Assembly (NCBI GenBank): GCA_038872535.1
Contig: JAVZJY010000035.1
Span: 1-13,207, forward strand
DNA length: 13,207 bases
Direction: 5' to 3'
Source: JASEJA01 sp038872535
GTDB taxonomy: Archaea > Thermoproteota > Bathyarchaeia > Bathyarchaeales > Bathycorpusculaceae
A program made the position numbers and the translations under genes. Shown piece after piece: positions 1 through 6,436 of the stretch (the first letter of the stretch is position 1; the number at the start of each line of letters is the position of its first letter). The notes beneath the pieces were generated by a model, which saw nothing but the letters and a program-made list of their open reading frames with translations, had not been told where the DNA came from and searched no databases.

Positions 1-1
1 C

Positions 2-268
2 AACAAGATGCTATACTTCTTTGACACAAAAGCCGCAAACAAAACTGGAGCTCTAAGAGTAAACTCCACCTCCACCGAAAGAGCAATAGAACTTCTCCCA
101 GTCAACATGACACAAGTAACAAACTTTGCTGACGCATTGGACATATGTTGGTATGGTGCTGTTGTCACTTTCGATGCAACAACGCCAGTATACAACAGCA
201 CCAACCAATCGGGTCTATGGGTTCTTGTTGAGTATCCGCCAACAATAACGGTAACCACAGAAAACTAA
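2..268 (+). CDS. C-terminal part of a sequon-rich secreted or pilin-like protein (5' end outside the window)
   Basis: The reading frame is open from the left edge of the window to the TAA at 266-268, so only the last 88 residues are visible. The ATG at base 8 is probably internal, because no ribosome binding site fits in front of it. The visible part is rich in Thr, Asn, Ser and Val and has no catalytic motif I recognise. Counting from that ATG it holds five N-glycosylation sequons in 86 residues (N11-K-T, N19-S-T, N33-M-T, N63-S-T, N66-Q-S), which points to an extracytoplasmic beta-rich domain. It ends in a Thr/Val-rich tail with no membrane anchor. The next gene is a type IV pilin-like protein 107 bases downstream, so this may be another pilin or pilus-associated protein with its class III signal peptide lost off the edge. 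The function is inferred only from composition and position. Confidence 0.6.
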   Translation, partial: NKMLYFFDTKAANKTGALRVNSTSTERAIELLPVNMTQVTNFADALDICWYGAVVTFDATTPVYNSTNQSGLWVLVEYPPTITVTTEN

Positions 269-320
269 CCCCTATTCACTATTGCGCACACACTTATCCA
301 AAATGCATATTCAAAGTTCA

Positions 321-375
321 TACAAGTTAAATAAGAAAAACCCAAATTTCCTAAACAACAAAAGGTGAAAACTAA
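321..375 (+). promoter_or_regulatory. Probable promoter and ribosome binding site of the pilin gene
   Basis: An AT-rich TATA-like stretch (GTTAAATAAG, 326-335) lies about 45 bases before the pilin ATG. A GGTGA Shine-Dalgarno sequence at 364-368 sits 7 bases before the ATG at 376. The Shine-Dalgarno sequence and its spacing are convincing; the TATA assignment is only a best guess in an AT-rich spacer. Confidence 0.4.
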
Positions 376-837
376 ATGGCTAAAAAACTGTTAAAAACTA
401 AAAAGGCTATATCCCCAATCCTCGCCACACTCTTACTAATAGTTATAGCCGTAGCCGCTATAGTAGTCACATACGCCTGGATAATGACCTACATGAGCAG
501 CGCAGGAACACAAGCAGGCGTAATCCTATACAAAGAAAACATATCATGGAATTCAACAGCAAATAAAACTTACATAACCATAGGCAATTCTGGAACAAGC
601 AACACAAAAATAGTCCGACTTTACCTTGGAACATCACAAGGCAACCTAATAAACGTAACAGCAAATACAGACATTGACGGCGGAATCGTGCTTAACGCAA
701 AATCAGCCGCCACAATAACATTAGATTGGCCAAACGCTGCAGCAAGTGATTGGACGCCTGGAAATTATTATTACTTCAAAGTAATCACAGAAACAGGTCA
801 AGAACTACCATTCCCTGAACAAGCACCAACCAGTTAG
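376..837 (+). CDS. Type IV pilin-like protein with class III signal peptide
   Basis: This 153-residue protein begins with a short Lys-rich leader (residues 1-11) ending in Lys-Lys-Ala, followed at once by ISPILATLLLIVIAVAA and further hydrophobic residues to about 34. That is the archaeal type IV pilin/archaellin N-terminal layout: prepilin peptidase should cut after Ala11, leaving mature Ile12-Ser-Pro, and the hydrophobic helix forms the filament core. The position +5 Glu of bacterial pilins is absent, as is common in archaea. Residues 45-153 form a Thr/Asn/Ser-rich, probably beta-sandwich, surface domain with four sequons (N55-I-S, N59-S-T, N63-K-T, N93-V-T). A GGTGA ribosome binding site at 364-368 supports the ATG start. 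The prepilin peptidase gene follows about 100 bases downstream. Whether it is an adhesive pilin, an archaellin or a minor subunit cannot be told; no assembly ATPase or archaellum genes are in view. Confidence 0.85.
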   Translation: MAKKLLKTKKAISPILATLLLIVIAVAAIVVTYAWIMTYMSSAGTQAGVILYKENISWNSTANKTYITIGNSGTSNTKIVRLYLGTSQGNLINVTANTDIDGGIVLNAKSAATITLDWPNAAASDWTPGNYYYFKVITETGQELPFPEQAPTS

Positions 838-840
838 ACA

Positions 841-863
841 TTTCTCCTTTAATTGTTCTTTTT
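841..863 (+). terminator. Probable T-tract terminator after the pilin gene
   Basis: Immediately after the pilin stop there is a pyrimidine-rich run ending in TTTTT (859-863). Archaeal RNA polymerase terminates at such tracts without needing a hairpin. A new TATA-like box follows at about 897, which fits a transcript boundary here. Confidence 0.45.
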
Positions 864-896
864 AAAACCAAAGCATCACCCAAACACTTCTAAACC

Positions 897-905
897 TTTT
901 AAATA
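897..905 (+). promoter_or_regulatory. TATA-like box of the prepilin peptidase gene
   Basis: TTTTAAATA at 897-905 is a good archaeal TATA box. Transcription would start about 25-27 bases later, near 926-930. The message would then be leaderless from the TTG at 927 or have about a 10-base leader before the ATG at 939. No Shine-Dalgarno sequence precedes either codon. Confidence 0.5.
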
Positions 906-938
906 GGAAAATCTGAAACACTTTCTTTGGGCTTAATT

Positions 939-1754
939 ATGTTCCCACTGCAAACATTGACTGCATTAGCAAGAACAACCTTAGCATTATCTTTTCTATT
1001 CTATGCTTCGTGGAGCGACTACAAAACTCGAGAAGTAAGCAACAGCCTATGGATACTCTTCGCCCCACCAGCCTTCACATTAACTTTTATGGAACTATAC
1101 CTAACCGAGCCTTCTCAGCTGCTTTCTTATGGAATCTGCTTCAGCCTAACAGCAGCCTTCGCCATAATACTCTTCTATTCAGGCGGTTTTGGAGGAGCAG
1201 ATGCAAAAGCCCTAATGTGTCTAGCCCTTGCCTTACCATTCTATCCAAATAATCTGCTTACGCCCCTTTCAAATGAAACTTCACTCATCGCACGCAATTT
1301 TTTCCCAATAACAGTCTTCAGCAACTCCATTCTGCTGGCGGCAGCAACAGCCATTTACATGCTTCTTCACAATATATTTTGGCATAAAAAAACTGGCAAA
1401 AAACTCTTTAATGAAGGACACGAAAAAGAATCTTTTGGAAGAAAACTTCTGGTATTGATGACTGGTTATAAAGTTTCCGTGAAAAGTTTGAAGGATAAAT
1501 GGCATTTTTATCCATTGGAAGATTTGGAAGATTCCGAAGGTGGATTTAAGAGAAAGCTTGTTCTCATACCAAAAGATGAAAGCAGAAATGCCATTGTGGA
1601 AAGATTAGCCAAAGCCATAGATTCTGGAAAAATTCAAGACATGGTTTGGGCAACCCCAGGCTTACCAATGCTCATTTTCATCACTGTTGGTTTAATCATA
1701 GCCTTATTCTTTGGCGATATTGTATGGATTTTTGTCCGTTTTCTGCTTGGATAA
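939..1754 (+). CDS. Archaeal A24-family prepilin/preflagellin peptidase (PibD/FlaK type)
   Basis: Membrane aspartyl protease that removes class III signal peptides from pilins and archaellins at the cytoplasmic face. Counting from the upstream TTG at 927, the two catalytic aspartates of the GxGD family are Asp31 (SDYKTREVSN) and Asp92 (GGFGGADAK). Hydrophobic segments lie near residues 13-28, 42-58, 66-85, 127-150 and 246-270. Between the last two is a charged, soluble cytoplasmic stretch (about 153-240). The ending, with WATPGLPMLIFITVG and a last membrane helix, matches the archaeal A24 C-terminal extension found next to the catalytic core in crenarchaeal-type enzymes. I prefer the ATG at 939; TTG at 927 would add only four residues. 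The pilin-like gene just upstream is the obvious substrate. The first half of the gene is C-rich and the second half G-rich on the coding strand. Confidence 0.88.
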   Translation: MFPLQTLTALARTTLALSFLFYASWSDYKTREVSNSLWILFAPPAFTLTFMELYLTEPSQLLSYGICFSLTAAFAIILFYSGGFGGADAKALMCLALALPFYPNNLLTPLSNETSLIARNFFPITVFSNSILLAAATAIYMLLHNIFWHKKTGKKLFNEGHEKESFGRKLLVLMTGYKVSVKSLKDKWHFYPLEDLEDSEGGFKRKLVLIPKDESRNAIVERLAKAIDSGKIQDMVWATPGLPMLIFITVGLIIALFFGDIVWIFVRFLLG

Positions 1755-1859
1755 AACCAAAAATATTTCGCAAAAAGGAAGATAATGTATGATTGAAAAT
1801 AGTTTTCATGAAAAAGTGTTATCAATATTAAGCAACAAGTTCATCTTTGGTGAAACAGT

Positions 1860-2969
1860 TTGCCCGATTTTCTCACAGAACTGAAAGATTTCTTAAAAGG
1901 TCAAAGTAAAGAAATTAATGTTGTTGTTATGCCCGATTTTTTCCTAGACCGCCTAATAAGCCTAAAATGGGACATTGAAACCTTTTCCAAAAATCTCTGG
2001 AAGGTCACTCAAAGAAAAGGCGGGAGCATAGATGGGATAGAGCAGGTGAATTTGAGGGGTGGCAATGCTATTAATACTGCTTCTGCACTTGCAGCGTTAG
2101 ATGTAAAAGTTACTCCCGTAGTTTGCACAGACTTTCTTGGGCTGCAATTGTTGAAGTTTTATCTCAAATCAGAAAAAATTGATTTTTCCCACATCAAAAT
2201 CTTTGACAAAGCATCTATAACAACTGCCATAGAGTTTGAAGTTGAAAGCAGAAGAGTCAACGTCATGCTTAGAGATGTGGGTGCGCTAGCAAGTTTTGGA
2301 CCACACCACCTGAACGATGACGATTTTGAAGCAATAGGTACTGCGGATTATGTCTGCGTTTTTAATTGGGCTGGAACAAGACGTTTTGGAACTGAATTGG
2401 CTAAAGCAGTTTTTCGCTATGTAAAAGCGAAGGGGAAGGGCAAAACATATTATGATACGGCGGATCCAACGCCTAACAGGCGAAAGATTTCTCGATTAAT
2501 CAAGGAAGTTTTGCAAAGCAGATACACTAACATATTGAGTTTAAACGAAAATGAGGCAGTCTTTTACGCATCATATCTGACGGATGAGGTGAAAACATGG
2601 GCAAAGAGTTTATCATTTGAGGAATTGGCAAAGGAATCTGCAAGAATTTTAGCCAAGCATCTATCTGCGAGGGTTGACTTACACACGACAAGTTTCTCGG
2701 CATCGTTCACAAAGAAAGGCGAAACCATCATTCCAGCTTTCAAAGTTCCCGTCAGAACAGTAACAGGGGCAGGCGATGCTTGGAATGCTGGAAACATTTT
2801 GGGAGACGCGTATGAGCTTTCGGATGGTTGTCGACTAACATTGGCTAACGCTGTCGCAGCCTACTACATCTCAAATCCTAACAAAACGCATCCCACCAGA
2901 AGGCAGCTGATAAAATTCTGTGATAAATTAAAACTCAAAACGAATGCATGGGATTCTCTTTCTTTTTAA
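1860..2969 (+). CDS. PfkB/ribokinase-family carbohydrate kinase, substrate unknown
   Basis: This 369-residue protein has the ribokinase fold motifs: an N-terminal strand INVVVMPDFFLDRL (19-32), the substrate-side glycine motif RGGNAINTASALAAL (66-80), an NxxE magnesium/phosphate motif (Asn229 to Glu232), and the anion-hole and catalytic-base signature TVTGAGDAWNAGN (300-312), with Asp306 as catalytic base. It should transfer the gamma-phosphate of ATP to a sugar or nucleoside hydroxyl in the cytoplasm. It is somewhat longer than typical ribokinases (about 300), with an extra helical stretch near 240-270. An in-frame stop at 1851-1853 forces the start to the TTG at 1860 or later, and GGTGA at 1849-1853 gives it a good ribosome binding site. 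Starting at the next ATG (1929) would remove the first core strand. It precedes the mutase gene by about 70 bases, suggesting a sugar-phosphate role, but the substrate cannot be read from sequence. Confidence 0.8.
   Translation: MPDFLTELKDFLKGQSKEINVVVMPDFFLDRLISLKWDIETFSKNLWKVTQRKGGSIDGIEQVNLRGGNAINTASALAALDVKVTPVVCTDFLGLQLLKFYLKSEKIDFSHIKIFDKASITTAIEFEVESRRVNVMLRDVGALASFGPHHLNDDDFEAIGTADYVCVFNWAGTRRFGTELAKAVFRYVKAKGKGKTYYDTADPTPNRRKISRLIKEVLQSRYTNILSLNENEAVFYASYLTDEVKTWAKSLSFEELAKESARILAKHLSARVDLHTTSFSASFTKKGETIIPAFKVPVRTVTGAGDAWNAGNILGDAYELSDGCRLTLANAVAAYYISNPNKTHPTRRQLIKFCDKLKLKTNAWDSLSF
2955..2966 (+). terminator. T-rich tract overlapping the end of the kinase gene
   Basis: The last codons of the kinase gene form a pyrimidine-rich run with a TTTTT stretch just before the stop codon. 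A TATA-like box follows at about 3003. Weak terminator candidate. Confidence 0.25.
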
Positions 2970-3002
2970 TGTTATATGAGAATTGACGCAAAAGTAATTA
3001 AT

Positions 3003-3010
3003 AGTATATC
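3003..3010 (+). promoter_or_regulatory. TATA-like box upstream of the mutase gene
   Basis: AGTATATC at 3003-3010 lies about 33 bases before the GTG at 3037 and 40 before the ATG at 3043. Transcription would start near 3030-3035, giving a very short leader. A GTGAT Shine-Dalgarno-like sequence at 3032-3036 sits 6 bases before the ATG at 3043, which favours that ATG. Confidence 0.4.
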
Positions 3011-3042
3011 TGCCGAATGGATTAGTAAAACGTGATGTGGAG

Positions 3043-4425
3043 ATGCCACCATTGACTGCAAGTGAACAATTCGATTTTGAAAACATTTTTAGGGCCTATG
3101 ATATTAGGGGAATTTTCGGCAAGCAGTTAACGGAGGATGTTGCCTCCACTATTGGAGCAGCTTTTGGTGCTTTTTTGGGTAGAAATAAAGAGGTAGTTAT
3201 TGGCAGAGATGTTAGATTAAGCGGTGAAATTCTTAGAAATGCCATTGTTTCTGGGTTGGTTTTCAACTGTGATGTTACAGATGTGGGCGTTATTCCGACG
3301 CCTCTGCTCTATTTTGCAATTAAACATCTCAAAAAGGATGCTGGAGTAATGATTACAGCTTCCCATAACCCTCCGGAATGGAATGGTTTTAAATTGTTTA
3401 AGCAGAAGGGATGCATATACGGCAATGAAATGGTTAAAATAAAAGAGTTGGCAAGGACTGCTGATTTTAAAAAATTGGGAAAAAGAAATGGAAAAGTAGT
3501 GGTATATGAACGGATTTATGAAGATTACACGAGTTTTGTTTTAGATAAGATTCAAATGGGGAAGGAACTCAAGATAGTCGCTGATGCTGCCAATGGCGTT
3601 TGTGGATTGCTTGTTCCCTCCCTCTTTAGACGGTTAGGCTGCAAAATTGTGACGTTAAATGAGAAGCCTGATGGAAGATTTCCAGCGCACTTGCCAGAGC
3701 CTAAGGAAGAGACATTAAGTGAATTAAAAAAGGAAGTGGTAAAGGCTAAGGCGGATTTTGGAGTAGGTTACGATGGGGATGGAGATAGAGCCGTTTTTGT
3801 TGACGATAAAGGGAGAATAATTTCTGGCGACTTAGCCCTAATGATTTTTGCTGAGGATGCACTAAACAGAAAGGGTGGCGGAAAAATAGTTTATGAATTA
3901 GGGTGTTCTATGGCTGTTGAAGAGTTTGTAAAAGAACACGGCGGAATTCCTATAGTAGAAAGGATTGGTCATGTATTCATTATGGATAAAATGATTAGTG
4001 AAAAAGCCTTGGTAGGCGGTGAAACTAGCAGTCACTTTTATTTTTTAGAGTGCCATGGGATGGATGATGCAATTTTTGCAAGCCTGAGAATGGCTGAAAT
4101 ACTGTCCAAACGTGATGAAAAGCTTTCGGAGATTGTAGATTCTTTGCCCAAATATCCTTCCATTCACGAGAGAAATTTTGAATGCCCAGACAATATAAAG
4201 TTTGCAGTTATTAAAAAGTTGGGAGTCAAATTCAAGGATTATGGTTTAAAGTTTTTAGACGTGGATGGAATAAAATTGCTGGATAAGGATGGTTGGGTTC
4301 TTTTGAGACCTTCCAACACTGAACCTCTCATAAGGGTTTCCGCCGAAGCAAAAACTGAAGAAAAACTTGAGGAGCTTTACCAGTTTGCTGTGAAGGAATT
4401 AAAAAAGGTTATGGAGGAGTTTTAA
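3043..4425 (+). CDS. Phosphohexomutase (phosphomannomutase / phosphoglucomutase / phosphoglucosamine mutase family)
   Basis: Cytoplasmic enzyme of the alpha-D-phosphohexomutase superfamily, interconverting 6-phospho and 1-phospho sugars. All four domain signatures are present (numbering from the ATG at 3043): FRAYDIRGIFG near residues 16-26; the phosphoserine loop TASHNPPEWNGFK with catalytic Ser107; the metal loop DGDGDR at 244-249; the sugar-recognition loop GGETSSH at 325-331; and the phosphate-binding loop RPSNTEP at 422-428. Its length (460) is normal. The stop TAA overlaps the next gene's ATG (TAATG), so it is translationally coupled to a GlmU-like enzyme. That makes phosphoglucosamine mutase (GlmM-like) activity attractive, although archaeal members are often promiscuous and the loops do not settle mannose, glucose or glucosamine. 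A GTG at 3037 is an alternative start, adding two residues. Confidence 0.9.
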   Translation: MPPLTASEQFDFENIFRAYDIRGIFGKQLTEDVASTIGAAFGAFLGRNKEVVIGRDVRLSGEILRNAIVSGLVFNCDVTDVGVIPTPLLYFAIKHLKKDAGVMITASHNPPEWNGFKLFKQKGCIYGNEMVKIKELARTADFKKLGKRNGKVVVYERIYEDYTSFVLDKIQMGKELKIVADAANGVCGLLVPSLFRRLGCKIVTLNEKPDGRFPAHLPEPKEETLSELKKEVVKAKADFGVGYDGDGDRAVFVDDKGRIISGDLALMIFAEDALNRKGGGKIVYELGCSMAVEEFVKEHGGIPIVERIGHVFIMDKMISEKALVGGETSSHFYFLECHGMDDAIFASLRMAEILSKRDEKLSEIVDSLPKYPSIHERNFECPDNIKFAVIKKLGVKFKDYGLKFLDVDGIKLLDKDGWVLLRPSNTEPLIRVSAEAKTEEKLEELYQFAVKELKKVMEEF

Positions 4426-5729
4426 TGCAAACAGTTATTCTTGCAGGTGGAAGTGGAAGAAGGGTTTTTCCGTTAGCTGCTGTGAAGCCAAAACCCATGT
4501 TTAAAATTTTAGGAAAACCATTGATCCATCATGTAATTGAAACTTTGAAAGAGGCTGGCTTAAAAGAGTTCACGGTTGTTATAGGCAAAAATGGAAAGCT
4601 GATTAAAGATTACTTAACTGATGGGAAAAAATTTGGAGTTAACATTGAATATGCTCTTCAGAAAAAGCCTCTTGGAATGGCTAATGCCCTTGAAACCGCA
4701 AAAGATTTGGTTGAAGACCATTTTTTTGTTGTTAACGCTGATGATATTTTTGAAAGTTCTATGATAAAGGAAATGCTTAAAAAATTCAAGAAAAGCAAAG
4801 CGGAAATCGTGCTTTCATGCAAACCAGTCGAGGAAACATGGAAGTTTGGCATAATCCAAATCAAAAACGATAAAGTGACAAAGTTAGTTGAAAAACCGCC
4901 TAAGGGGACTGAACCAAGCAATTTAGCCGTTATTGGCGTTTACTTAATGACCAAAAAAATCTTCGGTTACTTTCAAAAAATCCCAGTTTCAGACCATCAA
5001 TATGAGGATGCAATTCAAAAGTTTATTGAAGACAAAAATATGGTTACATCCGTAAGCTATGAAGGATTCTTCACCAGTTACAAGTACCCTTGGGACCTCT
5101 TCACCATAAATGCACATTTGATGGATAAGCAAATAAAGGAAAAGATAGTTGAAGAGGGCGTGAAAATTTCTGAAAGAGCTAATGTTGATGGAAAGGTTTG
5201 GATTAGGCGGGGGACTAAGATTTTTGGTGGAGCCTCTATAAAAGGACCTTGCTACATTGGTTCAAACAGCATTATTGGAAATAATGCTTTGGTTCGGGAT
5301 TACTCTTCCATTGGTGACAACTGCGTTGTGGGTTTTTCAAGCGAGATTAAGCATTCTTTGATAGGCGATAACTGTTGGTTTCACATGAATTACATAGGCG
5401 ACTCCATAATTTCTGATAACTGCCTCTTCGGTGCTGGAGCAATAACTGCAAACTTCCGATTCGACGAGAAAAACGTTAAAGTTAATGTGGAAGACGAAAA
5501 AGTAGATTCTGGCAGGAACAAACTTGGCGCTATAGTTGGCGATTTCTGCAAAGTGGGCATTAACGCTTCCATTTTGCCTGGCGTGAAAATTGGACCAAAC
5601 AGCATTGTGGGGGCTGGCGTTTGTTTGCAGGAAGATCTTGAACCCAATAAAATTGTTTTTTTGGATGAGAAATGCTATGTGAAAAAAGAGAATAAAATAA
5701 CTGTTCGGTCTGAGTTGTTAAAATCCTAA
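4425..5729 (+). CDS. glmU: Bifunctional sugar-1-phosphate nucleotidylyltransferase / amino-sugar-1-phosphate acetyltransferase (archaeal GlmU-like)
   Basis: The N-terminal Rossmann domain (1 to about 235) opens with the nucleotidyltransferase signature LAGGSGRRVFPL (6-17) and KPKPM (21-25), with NADD (104-107) as the metal-binding motif and VEKPPK (155-160). From about 245 to 410, hexapeptide repeats (such as IGSNSIIGNNALV) form a left-handed beta-helix acetyltransferase domain. The two-domain order matches the archaeal enzyme studied as ST0452 of Sulfolobus tokodaii. From memory its acetyltransferase residues are His308, Tyr311, Asn331, Lys337 and Lys340; here His320, Tyr323, Asn343, Lys349 and Lys352 occur with one constant offset of 12. 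The likely reactions are acetylation of glucosamine-1-phosphate (or galactosamine-1-phosphate) and transfer to UTP, giving UDP-GlcNAc. GGAGG at 4413-4417 inside the mutase gene is its ribosome binding site, and the ATG overlaps the mutase TAA by one base. A glucose-1-phosphate thymidylyltransferase-like role remains possible. Confidence 0.85.
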   Translation: MQTVILAGGSGRRVFPLAAVKPKPMFKILGKPLIHHVIETLKEAGLKEFTVVIGKNGKLIKDYLTDGKKFGVNIEYALQKKPLGMANALETAKDLVEDHFFVVNADDIFESSMIKEMLKKFKKSKAEIVLSCKPVEETWKFGIIQIKNDKVTKLVEKPPKGTEPSNLAVIGVYLMTKKIFGYFQKIPVSDHQYEDAIQKFIEDKNMVTSVSYEGFFTSYKYPWDLFTINAHLMDKQIKEKIVEEGVKISERANVDGKVWIRRGTKIFGGASIKGPCYIGSNSIIGNNALVRDYSSIGDNCVVGFSSEIKHSLIGDNCWFHMNYIGDSIISDNCLFGAGAITANFRFDEKNVKVNVEDEKVDSGRNKLGAIVGDFCKVGINASILPGVKIGPNSIVGAGVCLQEDLEPNKIVFLDEKCYVKKENKITVRSELLKS

Positions 5730-5762
5730 ATACATGTTTTCATAACTCTTAAAGGTAGTTTA

Positions 5763-5769
5763 GGGAGGT
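5763..5769 (+). promoter_or_regulatory. Strong Shine-Dalgarno sequence fixing a TTG start
   Basis: GGGAGGT at 5763-5769 lies 6 bases before the TTG at 5776. It is the strongest ribosome binding site in the window and decides the start of the Sm-like protein. The 46-base gap from the previous stop has only weak TATA-like candidates, so read-through from the glmU-like gene is likely. Confidence 0.6.
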
Positions 5770-5775
5770 TGAAAA

Positions 5776-6198
5776 TTGTCAGTGGCGCAGAGGAAGTTTT
5801 TCACAGAAGTGGCAACGCTGGTGGATAAAAGCGTGATTGTTACAACCACCACTGGAAAAACATTTAGCGGAACTCTAATCGGCATCAATCCTGACACTTT
5901 AAGCCTATGCCTTGCAGAAGCAAAAGATGAAGAGGGAAAAATTTTGCACAGAGTTTTCCTAAATGGCAATGTTGTAGCACAAATATTAAGCGTGGAAAAA
6001 CCCTTCGACCTTAAGGCTTTGGCTGACCGTCTTGAAAAGGTTTTTCCAACAATGGTCAAACTTTATGAGGATAAGGGTTTCATTTGGGTTATGGACAAGG
6101 TTAAAGTAACAGAAAAAGGCGTAGTGGAAGGTTCTGGTCCAGCTGCTGAAAGAGTGCAAAAGGTTTACGAACAGTTCATCAGTGAAGTCAAGAGTTAA
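5776..6198 (+). CDS. Sm-like (Lsm) archaeal protein with C-terminal domain, SmAP3 type
   Basis: The 140-residue protein has an N-terminal Sm fold at about residues 11-73: helix and first strands with ATLVDKSVIVTTTTGKTFSGTLIGINPDTLSL (Sm1-like region, 13-44), then HRVFLNGNVVAQIL (58-71) in the Sm2 position. The usual Sm2 RNA-contact Arg-Gly is replaced by Asn-Gly. Residues 77-140 form a separate alpha/beta domain (FDLKALADRLEKVFPTMVKL onward). This two-domain layout and length resemble SmAP3 of Pyrobaculum aerophilum, which assembles into heptameric rings that stack, rather than the short single-domain SmAP1/2 proteins. The expected role is RNA binding or scaffolding in the cytoplasm; the exact function of SmAP3 is not established. 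Start TTG with a GGGAGGT ribosome binding site. A T-rich run follows the stop. Confidence 0.75.
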   Translation: MSVAQRKFFTEVATLVDKSVIVTTTTGKTFSGTLIGINPDTLSLCLAEAKDEEGKILHRVFLNGNVVAQILSVEKPFDLKALADRLEKVFPTMVKLYEDKGFIWVMDKVKVTEKGVVEGSGPAAERVQKVYEQFISEVKS

Positions 6199-6203
6199 CT
6201 AAC

Positions 6204-6217
6204 TTTTCCTTCTTTTT
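6204..6217 (+). terminator. T-tract terminator after the Sm-like gene
   Basis: Two T runs (TTTT at 6204-6207, TTTTT at 6213-6217) directly follow the stop codon, typical of archaeal intrinsic termination. There is no convincing hairpin. Confidence 0.45.
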
Positions 6218-6280
6218 ATAGGCATTCGGCGAAGAAAATCAAATTTTCTAATAGTTTTTTCGCTTGATTCCTTTACGGAG

Positions 6281-6436
6281 ATGGGCTCAATTTTTAACAT
6301 GTTTAAATTTAGGATGCTCTCGGCGAGTCTGAAAAGAATAAAATTCTTTTGTAACCGACGCAAAAGACTGATTAGTGAAAAGTTTGGAATTTCACGTTGG
6401 AACTTCCGGCTGGGCATATTAAAAGAGGTTAAATGA
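6281..6436 (+). CDS. Possible 51-residue highly basic small protein coupled to the helicase gene
   Basis: An ATG at 6281 opens a 51-codon frame ending in a TGA at 6434-6436 that overlaps the helicase ATG at 6433 (ATGA, the classic coupling arrangement). It lies in the largest non-coding gap of the window (6199-6432). The product would carry 14 Lys/Arg against 2 Glu, with a CNRRKR cluster at residues 24-29, suggesting nucleic-acid binding if it is real. Against it: CGGAG at 6276-6280 is too close to the ATG to be a good ribosome binding site, later Mets at 6299 and 6314 have none, and a TATA-like GTTTAAATTT at 6300-6309 would start transcription inside the frame. I recognise no family. The alternative is an untranslated leader for the helicase, where an open frame of this size can arise by chance. 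Confidence 0.3.
   Translation: MGSIFNMFKFRMLSASLKRIKFFCNRRKRLISEKFGISRWNFRLGILKEVK

Noticed and set aside
1..1754. Idea that the pilin block is a recently transferred island.
   Set aside because: No integrase, insertion sequence, direct repeats or tRNA boundary is present; the C/A-rich composition also follows from Thr/Asn/Pro-rich proteins.
1789..1884. A 31-codon frame just before and overlapping the kinase start, with AAGGA 9 bases upstream, as a possible leader peptide.
   Set aside because: It is short, overlaps the kinase by 25 bases in another frame, has no recognisable peptide character, and an open frame this short is expected by chance.
5760..6059. A 99-codon minus-strand frame opposite the Sm-like gene.
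   Set aside because: The plus-strand frame has a strong ribosome binding site and a recognisable Sm fold; the antisense frame has neither.
6199..6432. Possible non-coding RNA (tRNA or box C/D guide RNA) in the largest gap.
   Set aside because: No cloverleaf, T-loop GTTCRA or paired C (RTGATGA) and D (CTGA) boxes at the right spacing were found; only scattered CTGA strings.
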